A DNA stretch of 64,000 nucleotides from Tetramitus jugosus (lineage: Eukaryota; Heterolobosea; Eutetramitea; Acrasida; Vahlkampfiidae), in NCBI GenBank assembly GCA_937625935.1, contig OW569358.1:124001-188000 (forward strand), read 5' to 3'. The notes beneath the pieces were generated by a model, which saw nothing but the letters and a program-made list of their open reading frames with translations, had not been told where the DNA came from and searched no databases. Below, piece by piece: positions 40,152 through 49,650 of the stretch (position 1 is the stretch's first letter; each line of letters opens with the position of its first letter). The translations under genes and the position numbers were made by a program.

Positions 40152-40898
40152 ATGAGAAGGTTACTAGGAGGCAATAAACCATACACTGGTCCAACACTTG
40201 ACGAAACATCGACTCGTCTCGGTGATCGAGCACTTGTCATTGACAAAAAAATTGCTCAAATCGAACAGGAACTAGCCAAGATTCGCGACCAAATCAAACA
40301 GAGTCGAAGCAAAGCACAACAAGACGCTCTAAAGAAACGAGCACTACCACTATTGAAACAAAAGAAAATGTATGAAAAACAACGTGATTCACTCTATGGT
40401 CAACAATCCAATTTGGATCAAGCCGTGTTTGCTCACACGTCAGTCAAGGACTCGATTGACACTGTTGATGCGATGAAACATGCACAGAAACAAATGAAAA
40501 AGGACTTTAAAAAGATGGATATTGGAAAGGTGGAGAGATTGCAGGATGATATGATGGATCTCATGCAAGATGCAAACGATTTTCAAGAAGTGTTGAGCAG
40601 AGCGTATGATACGCCTGATTATGTAGATGATGATGAACTGTTGGAAGAGTTGGAAGGATTGGATGGTGAATTGTTTGCTGATAGTGATGCTTCGTATTTG
40701 GACGATTTGTCAATGCCTAGTCACGTTCCATCATCCGGTGGTGGTGGTGGTCATGCAGTTCGAGAACCACAGCAGACAAGATATCCTGCATATGCCAGTG
40801 GAGGAGGTTATGGTAGCAGTGGAGGTGGCGGTGGTGGTCGATCCAATGTCTCTCAACAACAATTGCAATCTCTGGAAGATGAGTTGGGATTGCTGTAA
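40152..40898 (+). CDS. VPS60: ESCRT-III subunit CHMP5/Vps60
   Basis: 248 aa from an ATG at 40152, single exon. The Snf7-type helical core is typical: LDETSTRLGDRALVIDKKIAQIEQEL, KKRALPLLKQKKMYEKQRDSLYGQQSNLDQA. K..MYE.QRD.L..Q..N.(D/E)QA is the CHMP5/Vps60 signature. The acidic second half contains ADELLEELEGLDGEL-like residues, then a Gly/Ser-rich linker and a short terminal helix LQSLEDELGLL that could bind Vps4 or Vta1. It acts in multivesicular body sorting and membrane scission. Divergent from the P5B ATPase across about 110 bp. Confidence 0.92.
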   Translation: MRRLLGGNKPYTGPTLDETSTRLGDRALVIDKKIAQIEQELAKIRDQIKQSRSKAQQDALKKRALPLLKQKKMYEKQRDSLYGQQSNLDQAVFAHTSVKDSIDTVDAMKHAQKQMKKDFKKMDIGKVERLQDDMMDLMQDANDFQEVLSRAYDTPDYVDDDELLEELEGLDGELFADSDASYLDDLSMPSHVPSSGGGGGHAVREPQQTRYPAYASGGGYGSSGGGGGGRSNVSQQQLQSLEDELGLL

Positions 40899-41084
40899 GT
40901 TTGTTGTTTGTGAAAACAAACGAATGAACGAACGGACGGACAGATGAATGGAAGATGAGTGTTGTACAATATTTAAGAGAGAGAGAGATGTAAAGATGAA
41001 AAATCTGGACAATTCAGAATAAATAACAAGTCAAAGAATCAAACATCATCATCAATTGATTATCAACCAGCGGAGAAGACAACT

Positions 41085-41918
41085 TTATTGCTTCTTCTTG
41101 TTTTGTTGCTCGATAGCAGATTGCAATGTCAATTGAACATCCTTGGTGAGCTTTGCGACATCCAATGTGCCAAACTCGTCCAACAGTTCATTCAATTTCC
41201 AGGTCACACTCCCCGTTTGAGCTTCATCATTCAACAAGTATCTTTTGATCAAGTGATTCGACGGTTTCAATGACACAATTTTCAATGTATAATCAGGGCA
41301 ATCACGATCATTTTCAAATGCAATGTGAACTTCAGCACGAATCACATGAGAAACGGAAGGATGGCCACTGCTGCTGCTGTTGCTGCTGCTGATTGTTTTG
41401 ACCTTTGAGAGAAAAATGGTTGATTTCTCAATGTACATGGCCACGAGTTGCACCAACACACCCAATACAACATAGCTACACCGCCGTAGTAGATGAACGA
41501 AAAGTTCCGAGATCAACAAAAAAAAAGACACACACATGCAAGCAACATATCAACAAAATGCAGTGTTAAGATCTCACTCACTCATTCACTCATTCACTCA
41601 CTCATATATAGATAGATAGCAAACAATAAAAAAATGGACGTACATGGCACATAGTATCATCACTAGGGTCGCATCATTCTTGAAATAGGCAGCAATAGCA
41701 CTACCACATGCTATTAATCCCAACAAAATCTTGACATTGCTCGTCGTCAAATCTTCCTCGTACTGTTCTTGATCAAACAAGACATTTCGAATGTTTTTGT
41801 CAATTTTTTGTCGAACAGATCCAAAATCATAGACATTGATGGGTGCGGCATCTGGAGGAATCGTGTGTGCACTGTAAGAGTTTGATGGTGCTGATGATGA
41901 TTCAGATGATGATGACAT
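41085..41918 (-). CDS. SPCS2: signal peptidase complex subunit 2 (SPC25)
   Basis: Exons 41918-41644 and 41475-41085 (donor GTACGT, acceptor TAG) give 221 aa. Pattern of SPC25: a cytosolic start with VYDFGSVRQKIDKNIRNVLF, two membrane segments, the first NVKILLGLIACGSAIAAYF and the second spanning the splice site (LCAIYVVLGVLVQLVAMYIEK), then a beta-rich cytosolic domain and a Lys-rich end. YIEK directly after TM2 is a family mark. Accessory, non-catalytic subunit of the ER signal peptidase. Confidence 0.85.
41573..41604. repeat. simple repeat (CTCA/CATT)n in the SPC25 intron
   Basis: Short tetranucleotide tract of CTCA and CTCATTCA units followed by a TATA/GATA run. It lies wholly inside the 168-nt intron. 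Confidence 0.8.
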
Positions 41919-42277
41919 GTCTTTGTGTTTTGGTTGGATGTGTTTGAATATTGTGGTTTTGATCCAGAAGAAAAAAATCGCTTGTGGCGGACAATTAGCT
42001 TTTAAAATCGGTGTAATCTCAGACGAATACAGACACAGTAGTTGCTTAAGAACATAAGGGACTGTTTATTTGGCATAAAGCAGCCATGGAAGTCCAAGTC
42101 TGGTGTGTGTGTGATGACACCTGCACACAAGCATGTGAGTAGTGTTGACAAGCCCATGGTGACACATGCACGGGGCGCATGTTCTTGACCATAACATCGG
42201 TGTCAGTGGTAGCACGGAGGGTAACCAATGATTGAAATGAAAGCAGAAGTGAGCCTAATTTGGTTTGGTGGTTATTC
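41919..42277. other. intergenic, upstream of SPC25 and downstream of ABC-F
   Basis: About 360 bp without a supported gene. Contains the SPC25 promoter side and the 3' region of the ABC-F gene. A few CA-rich blocks, nothing more. Confidence 0.4.
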
Positions 42278-43900
42278 TCAAATCTCATTCTCCACATTCT
42301 TGGGAACAATTGGAGCATCATGGTCCGAAAGGTTTAGAATTTTTGTTCCTACTTTTTCGGTGAAGTACCTATCATGTGTTGCAGCTATAATTATGCCAGG
42401 AAAACTTAATAAAGCTTCTTCTATAACCTCTAAACTAGGAAAATCAATATGGTTTGTAGGCTCGTCCAAGAGAAGAATTGAACTCTTTCTCATGATTATT
42501 TGGCAAAGTTGTACCTTCCGGCGACATCCTATGCTCAGTTCTCTCATAGGACTCTTGAGGTCATGCCATGTGTAAATCCCAAAGTTACATAAATTGCCTA
42601 TTGCTCCCTTCTTAGTTGCTTTAATTAATGGATCTTCCATTAATAACGACACAGGTGATTTGTCTAAAGGCATACTTTCCTGCTCTTGATCTAAATATCC
42701 AATAACTGCGTTGTTGCTGATATTAATACTCCCTTCATCTGCTTGGGTTAGGTCCATAATAATTCGCATAAGCGTGCTTTTTCCAGAGCCATTAGGTCCT
42801 TGTATGATAAGTCTATCTCCACTCACTATAGTAAAAGATACATCACGAAACAGAGGTTTCGCATAGGATTTAGCAATATGAGATACATCAATACTAAGGG
42901 AGGATGAACTAAAAGTGGAGGCATCAAATGAAATTTTGGTTCTCTCCGGTATAATATCCACTAGGGTCTCAGTTAAATGTTCTTGCTTCCTTGTGAGTTG
43001 GTTAAAAGCTTTCGTGGTCCCCTTTTGCACCCTTTGTTCTTGGTTATTATAGCTTAGTTTATCTCTATCACTGCTGTCTCTAATCTTTCTATCTTTCATC
43101 TTTGATTTTAGTTGGCCAGATTTTTGTTTTAGTATTTTGAGTTCTTTATCTTGCTGCAGGCGTTCCTGGATGGATCTTTGTCGCTTCTTTTCTTCGTGAG
43201 CTAAATAATTCTCGTACCCTCCCTTAAAGTGTACAAACTTCTTTGTATGAGGAGAAAGCTCAGAAATTCGATTCGAAACAACATTAATTAGACTTCGGTC
43301 ATGAGTAACCATAACGACTCCCCCATCGTATTCTTCTAAGAAATTTTCCAACCATTCAATTCCTTGCGTATCAAGATGGTTTGTGGGTTCATCTAATAAG
43401 ATGATGTCGGGTCTCATAATACTAAGCGCACATAACAGAATCTTTGTTTTCTCACCACCGCTCAGATTCATAAAAAGCTCTTCAAGCAGGTTGTTTGCTA
43501 GTCCGATTAGGTTTGTTTGTCGAAATATCTCATATCCTCCCAAAGAATTTAACTCCTGGTACCATTCTGAAGAAAGTGGTTGATGGGGCTGTTCTAAGAA
43601 ATGTTGAATCTCTGGATCATTTAGATGTCTTAGTAAAGTGATAATTGCTGGTTCGTCACTGGCAATTTCTTCAAAATGTTGGGGAAGAAAACCAATTTCT
43701 CCCTCGATAGAAACAGAACCTGAATTCAAGACGTAGTCCACACCACTCAAGAGACGTAAGAAAGTCGTCTTTCCACATCCATTCTCACCCACGATTGTCA
43801 CTTTATCTCCTCTTGCCAAAGAAAAATCTAAGTCATCAAATAGACATTTGTTTTCAAAGGATAGAGACAAATTGCTGATTGAAATTCCTGGTGTTTTCAT
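42278..43900 (-). CDS. ABC-F ATPase of bacterial type
   Basis: 540 aa, single exon, from an ATG at 43900. Two ATP-binding cassettes and no membrane segments. NBD1 has Walker A GENGCGKTT, signature NLSGGEKTKI and Walker B IILLDEPTNHLD. A charged linker of about 80 residues (EERLQQDKELKILKQKSGQLKSKM region) follows. NBD2 has Walker A GPNGSGKST, an altered signature ELSIGCRRKV and Walker B ILLLDEPTNHID. ABC-F proteins act on ribosomes in translation quality control or drug protection. The short length, lack of introns and the overall wording look like bacterial ABC-F proteins and unlike eukaryotic GCN20 or ABCF1, so horizontal origin is likely. Ser-Ile-Gly-Cys in the second signature is unusual. 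Confidence 0.85.
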   Translation of the reverse strand: MKTPGISISNLSLSFENKCLFDDLDFSLARGDKVTIVGENGCGKTTFLRLLSGVDYVLNSGSVSIEGEIGFLPQHFEEIASDEPAIITLLRHLNDPEIQHFLEQPHQPLSSEWYQELNSLGGYEIFRQTNLIGLANNLLEELFMNLSGGEKTKILLCALSIMRPDIILLDEPTNHLDTQGIEWLENFLEEYDGGVVMVTHDRSLINVVSNRISELSPHTKKFVHFKGGYENYLAHEEKKRQRSIQERLQQDKELKILKQKSGQLKSKMKDRKIRDSSDRDKLSYNNQEQRVQKGTTKAFNQLTRKQEHLTETLVDIIPERTKISFDASTFSSSSLSIDVSHIAKSYAKPLFRDVSFTIVSGDRLIIQGPNGSGKSTLMRIIMDLTQADEGSINISNNAVIGYLDQEQESMPLDKSPVSLLMEDPLIKATKKGAIGNLCNFGIYTWHDLKSPMRELSIGCRRKVQLCQIIMRKSSILLLDEPTNHIDFPSLEVIEEALLSFPGIIIAATHDRYFTEKVGTKILNLSDHDAPIVPKNVENEI

Positions 43901-45656
43901 GTTGTTGTTGTTGTTGTTGACTTGCTTTTGTTATTCTTGATGAATCATCTTCCGGAAACCAAGATTTATCTCAATCAAACATCGCATTCCGAAATGCAGC
44001 CAGATTACTAGCAAAAATACAATTCGTGTGTTGTGACATTTCAGGAATGATATTTCTGGTCTTTTGCCAAAGGAACACTCCGCTCGCGTCCGAGGCAAGG
44101 ATCAAGGAGAAAAGACGGAGCACCGGGCGTTACTCCCGGATTAAAAGCAGTTTACCTGCACTTCTCCGTAATAGGTGTGCTTTCATTCAATCCAGAGATT
44201 CCAGATCCTTTTGATGATTTGGACGCTGCACTCCTCGATTCCTCCCCATTCACACCTGAATGAAGTTGTGAGTTTCAATTTGGTATTCGAGAACAACGGA
44301 TGATATCACTGTTGCAACTATTGCTCCCGCCACCGTCTACGGAATCTCCAAGGGGCCATTCAGGAAGACCCCATGTTCAAGTGAATTGTCTTACCATAGC
44401 TGTTGCAAACAAGAAATCCTTCATGGACCTCAATCAACGTACGCGTTTTGCATAGAAATAGCGCTGTGGCTAATAGATCTAAGAAGATTGGTTGGAGACT
44501 ATCTGGTACAGATATTTATCAGACCGTTGAGGAGGAGGATTCCTGGTTAAAGAATGGAGACTTGCCCCAAAATCGTCTGTCTACCAAGACAATAAATTAG
44601 AAGTACAGTTAACTGATCAATATTTGTGAACAGAGTGTAGTACATGTACAAAGATACAAAATGTTACATCCCGTGCACAAGCAAGTGGTCCACCAGTTAG
44701 AACAAGTGACTCCATGTACACTGTATGCCTTTGGATTCGCATCATTGGGTCAACTTCGATGGATACCACTCGTTCACCCGAGTAGTTTTGATAAGTGGGG
44801 CACTCCTCATCACGCGCACTGCGTTAGTGTGCAGAGCTACCAATGTTTTGTCGTGTCTGTGAGAAATTGTTTGTTTTTATTTGAAATATCGTAAAATAAC
44901 CCATCGTTTGGGTACAAGGGTTTCATACTGGGTTTATTAAGGTCAAAGCCAAAGCGAACAAACTCGTTGACACAGCTGTTTCACGAGAAGAATGCAGGTC
45001 TGCCCAGACATCCCAACCACATACACCAGGCACACGGACCCTCAAACCACGGGATCCCGTCCATGGTTGAGGCTTGTCACAGGTTAAACTGGTGCATGTG
45101 TGAAAAAACATTTAAGTAAAATACAAAGCAATTAAATGAGAAAAATTCACCAAATAAAGGTGGAAGTGGACTTCATATCTCTACAGTAAGTACTTCCACG
45201 ACACTATGACAAGAATTTTCTCCTTTTAATTCACAATCACAACCAACATCACAGAGAACCTGGGGCAGTAGAGTCAATGATGAAAACATCTTTCTGGAAG
45301 AGCATTTACACAAGACATGAGAGATTTTCGTACCAAGGAAAGGATACCCAATTATGCATCGTTCATGTCAGTTCTGGCCTCGGCTGTGTTCATCATGATA
45401 GAATCTTTACCATTTTTATGCTACCCGTACAACTGCTTTGTTTCACAGGCACTCTGGGCGAGAATGTCATTGAGCCACACACACTTGATTCTCAATATTT
45501 CCAGGTCGCCATAAGATTGTGGCAGGTTATCATTCCTTTCAAATCTTGAATCAAATGGCTCGATAGTTTGGGAATGGATACAACTCCGCGAAGATTCTCA
45601 CCACAAATTGCTCGTTTGGGAAATCAATTTGGCCGACAAGAACAAAAAAATTCGAA
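43901..45656. other. 1.75-kb stretch with only fragments of coding sequence
   Basis: No gene can be built with confidence. Open pieces on the plus strand include a possible C-terminus ending PEIPDPFDDLDAALLDSSPF before a TGA near 44263, a piece with NKKSFMDLNQR near 44415, and a hydrophobic piece (SVLASAVFIMIESLPF) near 45375. They lie in different frames without good splice sites joining them. This could be a decayed gene or two, perhaps related to the arrival of the ABC-F gene next door. Confidence 0.4.
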
Positions 45657-46162
45657 ATGCGAAAGGTAATCAAACAACGGAAGAAGAAGGATAGTGAAGA
45701 TGGGACGCCTTCTACACCGACGAGTCCCATGCCTCTCAAGAGGCGCTCCACAAAGCGACAATACAAAAAAGAGATTGCCATAGAAAATGCCAAAGTCAAA
45801 AAGCAACAACGCATGGACAACTCCAAGAAAACAAAGAAGAGATCACGGAAGGAGACAAGCAATGATGATGATCACTTTGAAACCAATGAGCAAAAAGGTG
45901 GAGACGCAGCCAACAAGTTTGTTGACAAGGAATTGAAATGTGTGTATCATTCAATTTCTTTGCGGACATGCATGTATTTCTTTTGACCTATCAAGCATAC
46001 TAACAATTCAATGCACTTCTCAGCCAACCAAACTGTAACATTATTCAGCCGAAGCTTGCATGTCAGAGAAATTCACAGGCGCTTCGAGAAGCAGAAAAGC
46101 TCCTGATTCTTAAGAAAGGTCAAGCTTTGTTCACAACGGAATTTTTGAAGCGGAACGACTAA
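45657..46162 (+). CDS. small basic, probably nuclear protein
   Basis: Exons 45657-45943 and 46024-46162 (donor GTATCA, acceptor CAG preceded by a CATACTAAC branch point) give 141 aa. The first two thirds are Lys/Arg-rich with several nuclear-localisation-like clusters (IKQRKKKD, PLKRRSTKRQYKK, SKKTKKRSRK). The end is more ordered, CVQPNCNIIQPKLACQ ... ALFTTEFLKRND. No family recognised. The in-frame splice and the clear branch point support a real gene. Confidence 0.6.
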
Positions 46163-46495
46163 GATTCCCCTATTTTTAGATTTTGCTTGTTACAATATCG
46201 GGAAAATGTTGGTTTACCAACCTTACAAAAAATTAAGAACTTTCCCTGTTGATTTTTTCTCCAACACGACAACGCCGCGACAAACCACCTCAAATAGTAC
46301 CAATCGCATAGACCCACACACTTTATTTTGATTAAAAAACGATTGTGTGAAAGATCTGCCTATTTTCTTGCGTCCCACTGCTCATAAACTTCCTCGCATA
46401 CAACCACACATTGGTGCTTTTTGCAAAACGAACTTTTGTCTCCACACCCACAATCAATAATTTGAAATTTATTACATAAATTGTATATACATAGA
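46163..46495. other. intergenic, 5' region of the DDX6 gene
   Basis: About 330 bp, AT-rich, no gene seen. Should contain the promoter and 5' UTR of the helicase gene. Confidence 0.4.
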
Positions 46496-48256
46496 ATGAG
46501 TACCTTTAACACCAACCCACAAACCAATACTCAACGATCTCAAACTCAAGGCTCTCAATCGTCGAGCCAGCAATCCAACGGATCGAATAGTAGGAGCTCA
46601 AGCTACAACAACACCAACACCAACAGGAGAAAGAACTTTCCAACTAATGGAATCAATCAACAACCACAATCAACACCAACCATCAACAACACCACTACCA
46701 CCAATGCAACTAATGCTGCCACAAGCGGAAGCAGCCAAAACAGACAAGGAAGCAGCTCCAATAAGAATCGAGGAGGAAATCGTCAGTACAACAACAAGAG
46801 TCAATATCAACACCATAGACGATTAATCGATACGATGAACAAGGCAAATGGTGGCTCTGAGGCACCATCTAATACGACAACAGGTGTATCTTATTCACAA
46901 ATTGTGGGAGGCCATGACGAAATCCAAACAACATCAACCACATCCACTGTTGCTCCTCAACAACAACAACAACAACAATTCAGCAACGCCGCAAACATGG
47001 AGCCTCTAACTTATGCAGACATACAAAAGGCACAACAACTCGCCCAAGATGAGAACTGGAAATCAAAGCTAAGCCTACCACCAAGAGACGAGAGAGTTCA
47101 AACTGAGGATGTTACCCTAACTAGAGGAACAGAATTTGAAGACTTTTATCTTAAGAGAGAGTTATTAATGGGTATTTTTGAGAAGGGTTTTGAAAAGCCT
47201 TCTCCAATTCAGGAACACACTGTTCCAATTGCAATTTTCGGACGAGACATTCTTGCTCGTGCAAAGAACGGAACTGGTAAAACTGCTGCTTTTGTCATAC
47301 CTTCACTTGAGAAGGTTGATCCAAAGCAAGACTACATTCAAATTTTGATGATTGTTCCAACAAGAGAATTGGCACTGCAGACCTCTGCTGTCTGTAAGGA
47401 GATTGGCAAGTATTTGGATGTTGAGGTCATGGTTACCACTGGTGGTACATCGCTCAAGGATGATGTGATGAGATTGTACAAGCCAGTTCATATTTTGGTG
47501 GGAACACCTGGAAGAATTTTGGATTTGGCAAACAAAGGAGTCGCTGATTTAAGCAAGTGCTCAATGATGATTATGGATGAGGCTGATAAGCTTCTTTCTC
47601 CTGAAATGCAACCAATTATTGAAAAGTTGATCGAATTCCTTCCACAAAAGAGACAAATTCTCTTGTTCTCTGCTACTTTCCCTGTCAGTGTGAAGGACTT
47701 TAGAGACAAATACCTCAACAAACCTTATGAGATTAATCTCATGGATGAATTGACACTCAAGGGTGTTACACAGTACTATGCATTTGTGGAAGAGAGACAG
47801 AAGGTTCACTGTCTGAACACACTCTTCTCCAAATTATCAATTAATCAGTCCATTATCTTCTGTAACTCTGTCAACAGAGTTGAATTATTGGCAAAGAAGA
47901 TTACTGAGCTTGGTTATTCTTGCTTCTATATTCACGCCAGAATGCCTCAAGCATTGAGAAACAGAGTTTTCCACGATTTCAGAAATGGCGCTTGCAGAAA
48001 TTTGGTGTCCTCTGACTTGTTTACAAGAGGTATCGATATTCAAGCTGTGAACGTTGTCATTAACTTTGATTTCCCAAAGAACTCTGAAACCTATCTGCAC
48101 AGAATTGGTAGATCTGGCAGATTTGGTCACTTGGGTTTGGCCATCAACTTTGTGACTTATGAAGACAGATTCAACTTGTACAAGATTGAACAGGAACTTG
48201 GCACTGAAATTAAGCCAATACCTCCTGTGATTGACAAGTCACTCTATGTCAGTTAA
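46496..48256 (+). CDS. DDX6: DEAD-box RNA helicase DDX6/Dhh1
   Basis: 586 aa from the ATG at 46496. A 180-residue Asn/Gln/Ser/Thr-rich leader precedes a complete DEAD-box core: Q motif ([13 protein letters not shown]), motif [68 protein letters not shown] and [36 protein letters not shown] and [22 protein letters not shown] are typical of the DDX6/Dhh1/Me31B group. Role: mRNA decapping activator and translational repressor in P bodies. The prion-like leader would favour condensates. Motif II is DEAD. Confidence 0.95.
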   Translation: MSTFNTNPQTNTQRSQTQGSQSSSQQSNGSNSRSSSYNNTNTNRRKNFPTNGINQQPQSTPTINNTTTTNATNAATSGSSQNRQGSSSNKNRGGNRQYNNKSQYQHHRRLIDTMNKANGGSEAPSNTTTGVSYSQIVGGHDEIQTTSTTSTVAPQQQQQQQFSNAANMEPLTYADIQKAQQLAQDENWKSKLSLPPRDERVQTEDVTLTRGTEFEDFYLKRELLMGIFEKGFEKPSPIQEHTVPIAIFGRDILARAKNGTGKTAAFVIPSLEKVDPKQDYIQILMIVPTRELALQTSAVCKEIGKYLDVEVMVTTGGTSLKDDVMRLYKPVHILVGTPGRILDLANKGVADLSKCSMMIMDEADKLLSPEMQPIIEKLIEFLPQKRQILLFSATFPVSVKDFRDKYLNKPYEINLMDELTLKGVTQYYAFVEERQKVHCLNTLFSKLSINQSIIFCNSVNRVELLAKKITELGYSCFYIHARMPQALRNRVFHDFRNGACRNLVSSDLFTRGIDIQAVNVVINFDFPKNSETYLHRIGRSGRFGHLGLAINFVTYEDRFNLYKIEQELGTEIKPIPPVIDKSLYVS

Positions 48257-48581
48257 GAAGTTGAAGAGTTCCACCACTCTTACCAACAACAACCACAATT
48301 CTTGAATGGGCCTATTTGTCTAATCTGACACCTCCTACGTGAGGACCACATGACGATTAGAAGAATAAGTCACTTTGAGTCTGCAAATCTGCATTTGGGC
48401 AGGGCAAAACACACAAATAAACAATGGAGATTGGCAACGAACATCACTGCAACACAATTTTTTCTTTCATCAAAAACATTTTTTGGCGGTTGATCTCAAC
48501 AAAAAAACCACGCATACAATCTGACGATACCAACGAACGAACAACAACTGATCAGTCTGAGGCAAGCAGCAACGCGTTGAT
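48257..48581. other. intergenic between DDX6 and the disordered protein
   Basis: 325 bp containing the 3' UTR of DDX6 and the upstream region of the next gene. No gene or repeat found. Confidence 0.4.
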
Positions 48582-49520
48582 ATGAAGCTACGAACAGTAA
48601 CAGATCCAGTCGACAAGAAAGACACGACATATGAACCACCTGGTGCCAAACGCGGTGTGCGCAGAAGAAGAAACAACAAGGACAACAGTTCAAAGGACGA
48701 TCACAAACATTGGAAGAATGACACTGATGAGTGGATCGATCTGGAAGATGATGAAAATGATTTGACATACGGTCCACATCTCACTGCCAAACAAATCAAA
48801 TCTCGGATGAAGTATCGAAAGAAGAGACCACCACTCACACTGCAGAGAAGTGAGCTTGACAGTGAGGGTCCAGTGACGAGACAGAGAGCAAGAGAACGAA
48901 TTCCTGTTGGTCGATACAACAATAGCAGTGATAGTGATGATCATTCGGAGGATGATACTGATGATGATGAGTCTGCTGTTGTGGCCTATCGACAGAAGAA
49001 GAAGCAGCAGCAGCAACAAAGTCATCAAAGATTTTCCAATCATCAATTGTCGACTTATCAGTACAGGCCGACAACGACACATCACGGAACAAAGAGACCA
49101 ATGATTGTCATGGCATCGCAAGTGAGACAAAAGGAGAAGGAAAGAGAGGAGAAGAAGCAGAGGAGATTGCAACAAAAGTATGCGAGTAGTGATGACGATG
49201 AAGGCGATAATGATAAGAGTATAAAGACTAGAGGAAGCACGAGTAAATCTTCTTCTACAACGAGTACCAATGGAAAGAACGTACAACGAAGAAGAAGAGA
49301 TGATGATGATGCATCGTCATCAGGAGAAGATAACGAAGAGACGGGAACACAGAAATCAAAACAACGAACGACGATGGCTTCGCGAAAGGCAAGAGGCGAT
49401 TCGGACATTGACGACGAGTATTATGAAGTTGAAATTGTACCAAAGAAGAAGAGGACATTTACTGAAGATAAGAGCCAAAAGAGAGGACATGATGAAGGGG
49501 ATGACGATTATCATCCATAG
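48582..49520 (+). CDS. disordered, highly charged protein
   Basis: 312 aa from an ATG at 48582. Almost entirely Lys, Arg, Asp, Glu, Ser and Gln, with alternating acidic runs (DSDDHSEDDTDDDES) and basic runs (RRRRNNKD, KEKEREEKKQRR). Many Ser-Asp sites look like CK2 targets. A short ordered piece, TYGPHLTAKQIKSRMKYRKKR, is the most sequence-specific part. Probably a nuclear or chromatin-associated disordered protein; no family recognised. Confidence 0.6.
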   Translation: MKLRTVTDPVDKKDTTYEPPGAKRGVRRRRNNKDNSSKDDHKHWKNDTDEWIDLEDDENDLTYGPHLTAKQIKSRMKYRKKRPPLTLQRSELDSEGPVTRQRARERIPVGRYNNSSDSDDHSEDDTDDDESAVVAYRQKKKQQQQQSHQRFSNHQLSTYQYRPTTTHHGTKRPMIVMASQVRQKEKEREEKKQRRLQQKYASSDDDEGDNDKSIKTRGSTSKSSSTTSTNGKNVQRRRRDDDDASSSGEDNEETGTQKSKQRTTMASRKARGDSDIDDEYYEVEIVPKKKRTFTEDKSQKRGHDEGDDDYHP

Positions 49521-49650
49521 TGTCACATTTCTTGTTGTATGTGTGGACCATAGACGTTCAGCCTGTAACACTACCCATTGTTATTATAATATTAGTAGTA
49601 ATAATAATTTATTCGTTTATTTAATATATGTGTTGAAGAAACAATGGCAA

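Noticed and set aside
41573..41604. The short tetranucleotide tract as a possible CRISPR-like or regulatory array.
   Set aside because: It is a plain microsatellite inside an intron with no spacers.
48690..49290. A 198-codon minus-strand frame opposite the disordered charged protein.
   Set aside because: It consists of Ile/Leu/Ser runs complementary to GAT/GAA repeats, a typical shadow of an acidic coding strand.
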